Source: Methanimicrococcus sp034006575 (GTDB lineage: Archaea; Halobacteriota; Methanosarcinia; Methanosarcinales; Methanosarcinaceae). Taken from it: a stretch of DNA of 10,762 nucleotides. The notes below the pieces were generated by a model. The model worked only from the letters and a program-made list of their open reading frames with translations. It had not been told where the DNA came from and made no database searches. The stretch spans positions 1-10,762 of the forward strand of contig JAVESN010000057.1 of NCBI GenBank assembly GCA_034006575.1. The letters are read 5' to 3'. This document shows positions 1-5,960 of this stretch, piece after piece. Positions within the stretch are counted from its first letter, which is position 1. The number at the start of each line of letters is the position of its first letter. The translations under genes were made by a program, and so were the position numbers.

Positions 1-39
1 ATCAAAGGAGGAGGATTAACAATTCATCATCTGAACAAT

Positions 40-216
40 GATTCAAAACCGACTCGATAACCGATTTAATCCGATTTAAAACCGACTCCTGCCGATTTAA
101 AACCGACTCCTGCCGATTTAAAACCGAATCCGATCGACTTAAGGCGTTTCAAACCGATTTAATACCGACTCCTGCCGATTCAAAACCGACACAAGCCTAT
201 TCAAATCGATTCAAAT
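40..216. repeat. Decayed 21-bp tandem repeat array
   Basis: About seven units of 21 bp sit in 71-216. The clearest are 71-91 and 92-112 (identical), 113-133 (a few changes near its end), 154-174 and 175-195; a shortened 20-bp unit lies between at 134-153, and 196-216 is a weak one. The core is CCGATTTAAAACCGACTC followed by CTG. A related unit at 40-60 begins GATTCAAAACCGACTC. Read in frame 1, the best units encode Leu-Lys-Pro-Thr-Pro-Ala-Asp, but stop codons at 58-60, 67-69 and about 157 break that frame, so I treat the array as non-coding. It could straddle the 3' end of a gene that begins before the window. Confidence 0.85.
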
Positions 217-478
217 GTCGGACCAAATCCGAAAATAATGATAGCGACCGATTCTGAGTACAAAATGAGAAAATCGGATATATGAAAGATGAGGCATATA
301 TATTTTGTATAGGGACATATTTAATGAGTTATCCGTCGGTTATTTATTTTTTAATTTTTAATATTCAAATTTAAAGTATACCCATTTCAGATATACGAAA
401 ATACATAAAACAAATATATAAAACAAATAAAAACATAACCAAATGAGTAATAATCTCGTTTAAAACAGGTGTTATAGT
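217..478. other. AT-rich intergenic leader of the aminotransferase operon
   Basis: No gene is convincing here. The stretch contains scattered TATA-like runs (about 296-305 and 410-424) and a T-rich run at 340-360 that may end transcription coming from the left. The nearest usable promoter for the operon is the TATA-like box at 412-422. Confidence 0.6.
412..422 (+). promoter_or_regulatory. TATA-like box of the aminotransferase operon
   Basis: AAATATATAAA lies about 60 bp ahead of the start codon. With the usual archaeal spacing of about 25 bp, transcription would begin near 443-447 and leave a leader of about 33 nt carrying the ribosome binding site AGGTG at 467-471. The position is inferred from composition and distance only; other AT runs nearby could serve. 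Confidence 0.45.
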
Positions 479-1645
479 ATGATTCAAACAGTTGATAAAT
501 TAATGATGATGCCGGGACCGGTAGAAGTTCCGCACCGCGTTTTAATGGCAATGGCAAAACCGATGATTAACCACCGCGGGAAGGAATTTTCCGAAGTTTA
601 CGCGGATTGCCAAAGAATTTCTGCGACAATGTTTAATACCGCTCCGGAAGATGTTTCCATTATTTCCGGGTCGGGAACTGCCGGAATGGAAGCGGCGGTC
701 GGGTGTTTGAACAATAAAACCGACAAAATATTGGCGATTGAAAACGGCAAATTCGGGCAACGCTTTAAAAAATTGGCCGGAAAATACGGAACGGTCGTTC
801 CTCTTGAATTTGAATGGGGAAAATCGGTTGATTTGGCGCTCGTTGAAGAAAAATTAGAAGCCGGCGACATTAAAACAATAACGATGGTCCACAATGAATC
901 CTCCACTGCCATTCGAAACCCGGCGCCTGAAATCGGAGCGCTCGCCAAAAAATACGGCGCTTACTTTATTTTAGACGTGATTTCTTCCTTAGGAGGAGAT
1001 GAGATCAGAGTCGACGATTGGAATGTCGATATCGCCGTCACCGGCTCTCAAAAATGCATTGCGGCACCCCCCGGAATCTCCATAGTCACCGCCAATGAGC
1101 GCGCGCTTGCGGAAATGGAAAACGTGACGACAAGACCGTATTATTTAGATTTGGTCGCGTATCACAAAAGCGCTTCTAAAGAATTGAAAGAAACCCCGTA
1201 TACCCCGGCCGTTTCTTTATTCTTCGCGCTCCAAGAAGCTTTGAAAATGGTGGAAGAAGAAGGCGTTGAGAAAAGAATCGAAAGACATTATTTAATGACA
1301 AAAGCGGTGCGCGATTCCGTAACGGCCATCGGCCTTGAAATGTTTCCGCAGCTCAATGAAGTCAGCGCTTATTCCAATACGGTTTCGGCAATAAAAGCGC
1401 CGGCCGGATTCAGCGGCGAAGACATTAAAAAAGCCATGAACACTCGAGGCGTTATCATTACGGGCGGGCAAGATGATTTGAAAGGAAAAATATTCAGAAT
1501 CGGCTCAATGGGCGCGGCGACTCCGACCAACGTCATGACGACGCTTTCGGAATTGGAACACGTCTTGTATGACATGGGAGCGATTGAAAACAACGGCGCC
1601 GTCATGGAAATCGCTTATCAGACCATGTCTAAATTGTACGAATAA
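479..1645 (+). CDS. Class V (AGXT/serine-pyruvate type) PLP aminotransferase
   Basis: A 388-residue fold-type I PLP enzyme of the alanine-glyoxylate/serine-pyruvate/aspartate aminotransferase group, expected to be cytosolic. Visible features: the N-terminal MPGPVEVP motif (residues 11-18), in which the PGP is typical of the family; the phosphate-binding GSGTAGMEA (64-72); the pyridine-nitrogen aspartate in FILDVISSLGG (D166); the Schiff-base lysine K192 in TGSQKCIAAPPG; and the carboxylate-binding arginine in FRIGSMG (R340). The length is normal for the family. The ATG at 479 is supported by AGGTG seven bases upstream and by the fit of the N-terminus to the family. Relatives in methanogens have been assigned aspartate, alanine or phosphoserine-forming activity, and the substrate cannot be chosen from sequence alone. 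The gene ends 26 bp before a COG2403-type P-loop gene, so the two are probably co-transcribed. Confidence 0.93.
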   Translation: MIQTVDKLMMMPGPVEVPHRVLMAMAKPMINHRGKEFSEVYADCQRISATMFNTAPEDVSIISGSGTAGMEAAVGCLNNKTDKILAIENGKFGQRFKKLAGKYGTVVPLEFEWGKSVDLALVEEKLEAGDIKTITMVHNESSTAIRNPAPEIGALAKKYGAYFILDVISSLGGDEIRVDDWNVDIAVTGSQKCIAAPPGISIVTANERALAEMENVTTRPYYLDLVAYHKSASKELKETPYTPAVSLFFALQEALKMVEEEGVEKRIERHYLMTKAVRDSVTAIGLEMFPQLNEVSAYSNTVSAIKAPAGFSGEDIKKAMNTRGVIITGGQDDLKGKIFRIGSMGAATPTNVMTTLSELEHVLYDMGAIENNGAVMEIAYQTMSKLYE

Positions 1646-1671
1646 ATAAAAAAGAAATCACGGAGAATAGA

Positions 1672-3009
1672 ATGACACAACGTAAAATAATCATTATCGG
1701 CGCTGCCGGAAGAGACTTTCACAACTTCAATACCTACTACCGCGACAATCCCGCCTATCAAGTCGTCGCCTTTACCGCCGCGCAAATCCCGGACATTGCC
1801 GGCCGCAAATATCCCGCCGCGCTTGCGGGCAATCTTTATCCGGAAGGCATCCCGATTTACGAACAAGCCGAGTTGCCGCGCCTCATTAAAGAGTTGGACG
1901 CGGATGAGTGCGTCTTTGCGTACAGTGACGTTCCGTACGCGGAAGTGATGCGCATCAGCGCGATTGTCAACGCCGCCGGAGCGAATTTCACATTAATGGG
2001 CTATAAAAACACCATGCTCAAAAGTACGAAACCCGTTATCGCAATCGGCGCCGTTCGCACGGGGTGCGGCAAAAGTCAAACCACCCGGCGCGTCGCGGAA
2101 GTTTTGATGGCGCATGGTCTTAAAGTCATTGCGATTCGCCACCCGATGCCGTACGGAGATCTCGTGGCGCAAAAAGTGCAGCGTTTTGCCGACATCGGCG
2201 ACTTAAAAAAATACAATTGTACCATCGAGGAGATGGAAGAATATGAGCCGCACATCGCGCGCGGCAATGTCATTTATGCCGGCGTTGATTATGAAGCGAT
2301 TTTGCGCGCCGCCGAAAACGACCCGGACGGTTGCGATGTTATTTTGTGGGACGGCGGCAACAACGATTTCCCGTTTTATAAACCCGACCTCATGATTACG
2401 GTGGTCGACCCCCACCGTCCCGGACACGAGCTTTCTTACTACCCGGGAGAAGTGACGCTGCGCATCGCCGATGTCGTCATAATCAACAAAATTGACAGCG
2501 CCGACTTTGCCAACATCGAAACCGTCCGGCATAACGTAGAGCGTGTCAATCCGAACGCAACCGTCATCGACGCCGCGTCCACCATCAGTGTGGATAACCC
2601 CGACATCATTCGCAAAAAACGCGTTTTGGTCATCGAAGACGGACCGACGCTCACGCACGGAGAAATGGCAATCGGCGCGGGCATTGTTGCCGCCAAGCGT
2701 TTTGGCGCCGCCGAAATCGTTGATCCCAAACCGTACGCCGTCGGAAAAATCGCCGAAACGTACCGCATTTACCCGCACGTCAAAGGACTGTTGCCCGCCA
2801 TGGGTTACGGGGAAGAGCAAATGAAAGATTTGGCCGAAACGATTAAACGCACCGACTGCGACAGCGTCATCATCGGAACGCCGATTGACCTTGCCCGCGT
2901 CATCCAAATAGACAAACCCAACACCCGCGTGAATTACAGCCTCCAAGAAATCGGCCACCCCGATATGGAAGACGTGTTGGCGGAATTTATTCAAAAAATC
3001 AACAAATGA
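1672..3009 (+). CDS. COG2403/CpgS-family P-loop protein (cyclic 2,3-diphosphoglycerate synthetase-like)
   Basis: A 445-residue cytosolic protein of the family usually annotated as cyclic 2,3-diphosphoglycerate synthetase or predicted GTPase. An N-terminal Rossmann-like segment opens with KIIIIGAAGRDFHNFN (5-20). A P-loop domain follows with Walker A GAVRTGCGKS (126-135, K134), a switch-like WDGGNNDFPF (226-235) and an NKID motif (272-275) that in related GTPases confers guanine specificity. The C-terminal part contains GTPIDLARVI (402-411). Methanothermus CpgS makes the osmolyte and phosphate store cyclic 2,3-bisphosphoglycerate with ATP, but family members occur in organisms not known to make it, so the reaction here is uncertain. 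The start is supported by GGAGA at 1662-1666, five bases ahead of the ATG. GC content appears higher than in neighbouring genes. It is the second gene of the operon, and a strong terminator follows. Confidence 0.88.
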   Translation: MTQRKIIIIGAAGRDFHNFNTYYRDNPAYQVVAFTAAQIPDIAGRKYPAALAGNLYPEGIPIYEQAELPRLIKELDADECVFAYSDVPYAEVMRISAIVNAAGANFTLMGYKNTMLKSTKPVIAIGAVRTGCGKSQTTRRVAEVLMAHGLKVIAIRHPMPYGDLVAQKVQRFADIGDLKKYNCTIEEMEEYEPHIARGNVIYAGVDYEAILRAAENDPDGCDVILWDGGNNDFPFYKPDLMITVVDPHRPGHELSYYPGEVTLRIADVVIINKIDSADFANIETVRHNVERVNPNATVIDAASTISVDNPDIIRKKRVLVIEDGPTLTHGEMAIGAGIVAAKRFGAAEIVDPKPYAVGKIAETYRIYPHVKGLLPAMGYGEEQMKDLAETIKRTDCDSVIIGTPIDLARVIQIDKPNTRVNYSLQEIGHPDMEDVLAEFIQKINK

Positions 3010-3060
3010 ACCCTCGCTTGAAAGTCAAAATATTGCAAAATAATATTTTGAATTCTTTTT

Positions 3061-3098
3061 TTCTCCGATAAAAATCGGAGAATCGGTTTTTTTATTTT
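3061..3098 (+). terminator. Hairpin and T-tract terminator of the two-gene operon
   Basis: A perfect 9-bp stem (3061-3069 with 3074-3082, centred on CTCCGAT/ATCGGAG) with an AAAA loop is followed by TCGG and a run of seven T then further T-rich sequence. It lies 52 bp after the operon's last stop codon. Both the U-tract and the stem fit archaeal termination. Confidence 0.85.
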
Positions 3099-3465
3099 TC
3101 TTATCCTTTGTTTTTTATTTTCGTTCATAAATTTTCATATTTCATTTTTTAAACGGTATTTTTGAAATCCCAAGCAACAACCGTTCATTTCTAATTTAAA
3201 GCAAACGAAACGCGCAAAAAACGGATATATGCGGATGGTATCAAAAAAAGCCAGAGTCCGTATTTCAATTTTTTAAAATTTAAGAGACGGTTTCGCTGTT
3301 TGGCGCGGCTTTTTAGACGGCATTCGCACTCATCTTTTCCATAAACTTTTTTAAAACGTTTCCGTTAGGAAAAGATTATTAAAGGAATAATTCTGTTTAC
3401 GGTTCATTCAAACGTTTTATCAAAGGATAAATACGCCTTTTATGAAAAGACGCGAACAGCGCGGA
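3099..3465. other. Spacer with dispersed-repeat fragments and a stem-loop
   Basis: No gene is supported. The segment 3204-3256 (AACGAAA, then TGCGGATGG and an A-run) is a diverged relative of the repeat family at 5961-6375. The stretch 3289-3322 shares CGGTTTCGCTGTTTG and a following GC-rich run with 6434-6460. An inverted repeat with 9-bp arms (ATCTTTTCC at 3332-3340, GGAAAAGAT at 3368-3376) and an inner AAAC/GTTT pairing could form a stem-loop. Confidence 0.6.
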
Positions 3466-3474
3466 TTATATATA
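3466..3474 (+). promoter_or_regulatory. TATA-like box of the FKBP gene
   Basis: TTATATATA follows a relatively GC-rich stretch and lies about 55 bp ahead of the chosen ATG. Transcription would start near 3495. A second AT run at 3496-3509 is too close to the start codon to act as the box for a transcript with a leader. Confidence 0.5.
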
Positions 3475-3524
3475 TTTGTTTAATTTATTTGTTCATTTAT
3501 ATTATAAAATGTGAAGTGATTCCC

Positions 3525-4211
3525 ATGGCATTGAAGAAAGGAGATTTTATTAAACTCAATTACACCGGTAAAACCGAAGACGGAAAAGTCTTTGACACGA
3601 CCGAAGAAGAAGTCGCAAAAGCGGAAAACGTATACACCCCGCAGGGCCTTTACGGCGGCGACGTTATCATTATCGGCTACGGCCACACGATTCAAGGTCT
3701 TGACAAAGAATTGGAAGGAAAAGAAGTCGGCGCGCAAGCCGAAGTGACCATTCCCCCCGAAGACGCTTTTGGCATGCCCCGCGACGATTTGATGCAATCC
3801 ATCTCAACCTCCAAATTCAAAGACGGAAAAGCGCAAGTCGGCATGGTCATTGAGCAAGACGGTCGCCAAGGCGTCGTTACAAAAGTCATCGGCCGCCGTG
3901 CAACCATCGACTTTAACAGTCCGCTTGCCGGAAAATCCGTCGTTTACAATTACAAAATCGAAGCCGTTTTGGAAACGATTGAAGACAAAATCAAAGGGCT
4001 TTTTGCGCTTTACACCGGTGTTTCGGATTCCGAAGTAAAAGTTGCGGGGGATGTTGCGGAAGTTGAAATCCCGACCGGCATCACGTTCAACCAAAGATGG
4101 CTTTTCATGAAAGGAAAGTTGGCCGACGAGATTTTGGCAAACACCGACTTAAAAGAAATCCGCTACGTTGAATCCGTTAAAAAAGTAGAAGAAACAGAAA
4201 AAGCAGAATAA
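3525..4211 (+). CDS. Long-form archaeal FKBP-type peptidyl-prolyl cis-trans isomerase
   Basis: A 228-residue cytosolic prolyl isomerase and folding helper of the archaeal FKBP26/SlyD-like class. The FKBP fold is split: residues 1-84 (GDFIKLNYTGKTEDGKVFDTT, then IIGYGHTIQGLDKEL and VTIPPEDAFG) and about 133-150 (PLAGKSVVYNYKIEAV), with an inserted chaperone-like insert-in-flap domain at about 85-132. A C-terminal domain (about 151-228) typical of the long archaeal form ends in an acidic/lysine-rich tail. The reading frame is open upstream to a TTG at 3489, but I choose the ATG at 3525 because MALKKGDFIKLNY matches the family N-terminus and GTGAT at 3517-3521, complementary to the 16S tail, lies just ahead. 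There is no histidine-rich SlyD tail, so nickel handling is not suggested. It is probably monocistronic. Confidence 0.93.
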   Translation: MALKKGDFIKLNYTGKTEDGKVFDTTEEEVAKAENVYTPQGLYGGDVIIIGYGHTIQGLDKELEGKEVGAQAEVTIPPEDAFGMPRDDLMQSISTSKFKDGKAQVGMVIEQDGRQGVVTKVIGRRATIDFNSPLAGKSVVYNYKIEAVLETIEDKIKGLFALYTGVSDSEVKVAGDVAEVEIPTGITFNQRWLFMKGKLADEILANTDLKEIRYVESVKKVEETEKAE

Positions 4212-4235
4212 TTCTGTTTATTTTTTTATTTTTTG
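4201..4235 (+). terminator. Terminator overlapping the FKBP stop codon
   Basis: CAGAA-TAA-TTCTG forms a hairpin whose three-base loop is the stop codon itself. With a G-T pair it can extend to eight pairs (4201-4208 with 4212-4219). A T-rich tract runs to 4235. The very short loop makes the hairpin weak, so the T-tract may do most of the work. Confidence 0.55.
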
Positions 4236-4243
4236 AAATATCG

Positions 4244-4250
4244 TTATATA
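4244..4250 (+). promoter_or_regulatory. TATA-like box of tRNA-Ser
   Basis: TTATATA sits about 46-52 bp ahead of the mature tRNA 5' end. This predicts a start near 4272 and a short 5' leader to be removed by RNase P. A weaker AT-rich run lies at 4287-4294. Confidence 0.4.
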
Positions 4251-4295
4251 CACGAATCGTGTTTATGTGTTAAAATTTTGCGCTTTTTTATAAAT

Positions 4296-4380
4296 GCGGA
4301 GATAGCCAAGCGGCCCACGGCGCCGGTCTTGAAAACCGGTGGTGCCTCGCACCTCGGGAGTTCAAATCTCCCTCTCCGCG
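4296..4380 (+). tRNA. tRNA-Ser: tRNA-Ser (anticodon UGA)
   Basis: An 85-nt class II tRNA folded by hand. The acceptor stem is GCGGAGA (4296-4302) with TCTCCGC (4373-4379), and the discriminator is G at 4380. The D stem is GCC/GGC (4305-4307 with 4319-4321). The anticodon stem is CCGGT/ACCGG with loop CTTGAAA (4328-4334), giving anticodon TGA at 4330-4332. The long variable arm GGTGC-CTC-GCACC (4341-4353) is the serine hallmark. The T stem is GGGAG/CTCCC with loop TTCAAAT. CCA is not encoded. All stems pair without mismatches and there is no intron. It reads UCA codons. A T-rich run just after it may end transcription. Confidence 0.97.
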
Positions 4381-4484
4381 CTTTATTTTTTGAATAAGAT
4401 ATTAAAATAAAAAACGATTCGATATGTATTATTAGTATCAATATAAGTATCAGTTTTTGACTCAAAATCAAGGAGAAAATGATA
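4381..4484 (+). promoter_or_regulatory. tRNA/cyclophilin spacer with candidate promoter elements
   Basis: The spacer opens with a T-rich run (4382-4391) that could terminate the tRNA transcript. Two AT runs could be the cyclophilin TATA box: AAAATAAAAAA near 4404-4414 and ATATAAG near 4441-4447. The strong ribosome binding site AGGAG is at 4471-4475. Three bases separate it from the first ATG (4479) and nine from the second (4485), so translation may start at 4485. Confidence 0.4.
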
Positions 4485-4958
4485 ATGACAACCGTTTTAT
4501 TTGAAACCACGATGGGAAACATTAAAATTAAATTAAGAGACGACATGCCGATCACCGCCGGCAATTTTAAACAACTTGTTGAAAAAGGATATTATGACGG
4601 ACTGATTTTCCACCGCGTTATCCCCGACTTTATGATTCAGGGCGGTTGCCCCAACGGCACCGGAACGGGCGGTCCCGGATACGCGATTCCCGACGAATTC
4701 GTCAAAGGCTCGTCCAACCTTCGCGGAACGATTTCCATGGCCAACGCCGGTCCGAACTCGGGTGGCAGCCAATTCTTCATCAACCTTGTCGACAACACTT
4801 ATTTGGACTGGGACAAACCGCCGGCATCATCCAAACACCCCGTGTTCGGCGAAGTCGTCGAAGGCATGGATGTCGTCGATAAAATCGGAACGGTGAAAAC
4901 CGCTCGCGGCGACAGACCGGCGACGGATGTCAAAATTATTAAAGCGACCGTCATTTAA
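4479..4958 (+). CDS. Cyclophilin-type peptidyl-prolyl cis-trans isomerase
   Basis: A 159-residue (157 if the second ATG is used) single-domain cyclophilin without signal peptide, hence cytosolic. The catalytic core is FHRVIPDFMIQGG (44-56), with R46, F51, M52 and Q54 in the places of the human CypA residues R55, F60, M61 and Q63. MANAGPNSGGSQFFIN (87-102) supplies the substrate-pocket residues, and HPVFGEVVEGMDVVDKI (120-136) is the usual C-terminal block. The position of human W121, which contacts cyclosporin, is tyrosine here (Y108), as in many drug-insensitive prokaryotic forms. A short loop insert, DWDKPPASSK (110-119), precedes the HPVFGE block. The gene has its own ribosome binding site and lies next to tRNA-Ser and the FKBP gene, probably as an independent transcript. 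Confidence 0.95.
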   Translation: MIMTTVLFETTMGNIKIKLRDDMPITAGNFKQLVEKGYYDGLIFHRVIPDFMIQGGCPNGTGTGGPGYAIPDEFVKGSSNLRGTISMANAGPNSGGSQFFINLVDNTYLDWDKPPASSKHPVFGEVVEGMDVVDKIGTVKTARGDRPATDVKIIKATVI

Positions 4959-4960
4959 AT

Positions 4961-5000
4961 TGAAAAAACGTTATTTTATTTGAAAAAACGTTATTCAATC
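4961..5000. repeat. 20-bp direct duplication behind the cyclophilin gene
   Basis: TGAAAAAACGTTATT begins at 4961 and again at 4981 in immediately adjacent 20-bp units; the last five bases differ (TTATT versus CAATC). It starts two bases after the cyclophilin stop codon and leads directly into the 14-bp array. Confidence 0.85.
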
Positions 5001-5065
5001 CGAAAAATTCAATCCGAAAAATTCAATCCGAAAAATTCAATCCGAAAAATTCAATCCGAAAAACG
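4996..5065. repeat. Five-copy 14-bp tandem repeat
   Basis: CAATCCGAAAAATT occurs four times without change (4996, 5010, 5024, 5038) and a fifth time at 5052 ending in CG instead of TT. The last copy forms one arm of a perfect 13-bp inverted repeat with 5110-5122. Confidence 0.95.
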
Positions 5066-5135
5066 TCATTTGAAATTGGAAATTTTGATATTCTTTCAAT
5101 CTTTGGACCCGTTTTTCGGATTTTACCTTTTGATT
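5053..5135 (+). terminator. Long-loop inverted repeat, possible cyclophilin terminator
   Basis: AATCCGAAAAACG (5053-5065) is exactly complementary to CGTTTTTCGGATT (5110-5122), with 44 bases between, and T-rich sequence follows to about 5138. The loop is long for a classic terminator. The other four 14-bp copies could each pair over the 11 bases AATCCGAAAAA, so alternative stems are possible. Confidence 0.45.
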
Positions 5136-5193
5136 TTTAAATAAATCATTATCCTTCGAATTATTTCATTTCAATATTAGATGACAGGTTTAA

Positions 5194-5238
5194 TCGATAT
5201 CGAATGCATCGAAAATATAAACCCGGCGCGTGATAAAT
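5194..5238 (+). promoter_or_regulatory. Carbonic anhydrase promoter with palindromes
   Basis: The perfect palindrome TCGATATCGA (5194-5203) is followed directly by ATGCAT (5204-5209) and then a TATA-like AAAATATAA (5212-5220). The palindrome sits where an activator or repressor could meet the transcription factor B site. The box is only about 22 bp from the ATG at 5239, so the transcript would have almost no leader. GTGAT at 5230-5234 could still act as a ribosome binding site if transcription starts further upstream. Confidence 0.4.
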
Positions 5239-5808
5239 ATGCCTTTTTTGAAAGAGACTTTGGAATTTAACAAAAAATTCGTTGAAGACAAAGAATACGA
5301 AGCCTTTGACACCAATCGGTTTCCCGATAAAAAAATAGCGATCCTTTCTTGTATGGATACGCGCCTGACCGGATTATTGCAAGCGGCTTTAAATTTAAAA
5401 AACGGCGATTCCAAAGTGATTAAAAACGCGGGCGCCGTCATCACCCAACCGTACGGAACCGTGATGCGAAGTTTAATGATTGCGATTTACGAACTCGGCA
5501 TTCAAGAAATATTTGTCATCGGCCATTTCGACTGCGGAATGCAGGGATTGGAATCGGCAAAAATCATAAACAAAATGATTGCCAGAGGCATCCCAAAAGA
5601 AGAAATCGAAAACGTGTTTAACAGCGGCGTTGACATCCACAAATGGCTCACCGGTTTTGACGACGCGGAAACGTCCGTGATTGAAACCGTCAAATTCATC
5701 CGAACCCATCCGTTCGTCCCCAAAGACGTCAAAATTTACGGCTTCATGATAGACCCCAAAACCGGAGAACTCCATGTCCTGGATGACGGAACCAAAAATC
5801 AAAAATAA
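5239..5808 (+). CDS. cab: Cab-type beta-carbonic anhydrase
   Basis: A 189-residue zinc enzyme interconverting CO2 and bicarbonate in the cytosol. The beta-class zinc and catalytic residues are all present: C38-x-D40-x-R42 in SCMDTRLTGLL, then H96 and C99 in VIGHFDCGM. VIKNAGAVIT (60-69) is the conserved segment between them, and the C-terminal GFMIDPKTGELH (168-179) matches the Cab pattern. Length and motifs resemble the methanogen Cab enzyme more than the longer plant forms. The frame extends three codons upstream to a GTG at 5230, but the ATG at 5239 gives the family N-terminus and leaves GTGAT as a ribosome binding site four bases ahead. In a methanogen it would supply CO2 or bicarbonate for C1 metabolism and carboxylations. 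It stands alone, with a terminator behind it. Confidence 0.94.
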   Translation: MPFLKETLEFNKKFVEDKEYEAFDTNRFPDKKIAILSCMDTRLTGLLQAALNLKNGDSKVIKNAGAVITQPYGTVMRSLMIAIYELGIQEIFVIGHFDCGMQGLESAKIINKMIARGIPKEEIENVFNSGVDIHKWLTGFDDAETSVIETVKFIRTHPFVPKDVKIYGFMIDPKTGELHVLDDGTKNQK

Positions 5809-5835
5809 AAACGAAAACAAATCGTTTTTGTTTTT
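5807..5835 (+). terminator. Terminator of the carbonic anhydrase gene
   Basis: An 8-bp stem AAAAACGA (5807-5814) with TCGTTTTT (5822-5829) encloses an AAACAAA loop and runs into GTTTTTG. It overlaps the end of the stop codon. The stem is AT-rich, so the T-tract matters as much as the hairpin. Confidence 0.7.
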
Positions 5836-5960
5836 GTATCAAATTCAAAACTCTATTTTATATCCCCCGATCCCGAAATATATTATTTCAATTCATTTTT
5901 AAGAAATTTTCAATCCGTTTTCAACTTATTTTCGATCCTTTCAATTCTTTTTCGAGATTA

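Noticed and set aside
1..60. Possible C-terminus of an upstream gene (frame 1 reads ...IKGGGLTIHHLNNDSKPTR then stop at 58-60), plus an orphan strong Shine-Dalgarno AAAGGAGGAGGA
   Set aside because: All three forward frames close within the first 60 bases, so the end of a preceding gene cannot be assigned. No ATG, GTG or TTG lies at a workable distance after the Shine-Dalgarno-like run; the ATG at 38 is 23 bases away and gives only 13 codons.
283..372. 29-residue open frame starting ATGAAAGATGAGGCA
   Set aside because: No ribosome binding site, AT-driven hydrophobic composition and no recognisable motif.
2203..2994. 263-residue open frame on the minus strand
   Set aside because: It is the antisense shadow of the CpgS-like gene, whose forward frame has P-loop and NKID motifs. 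The minus frame has a low-information composition and no ribosome binding site.
3489..3524. TTG start adding 12 residues to the FKBP
   Set aside because: The extension MFIYIIKCEVIP is unlike FKBP N-termini, overlaps the likely transcription start and removes the well-placed GTGAT site.
3385..4220. 15-base direct repeat GAATAATTCTGTTTA at 3385-3399 and 4206-4220 bracketing the FKBP gene, as a sign of mobility
   Set aside because: The second copy is explained by the stop codon and terminator hairpin, the match is short and AT-rich, and the gene between is ordinary for an archaeon.
4381..4484. Integrative element attachment site at the tRNA-Ser 3' end
   Set aside because: No repeat of the tRNA 3' segment was found downstream in the window and no integrase gene is present.
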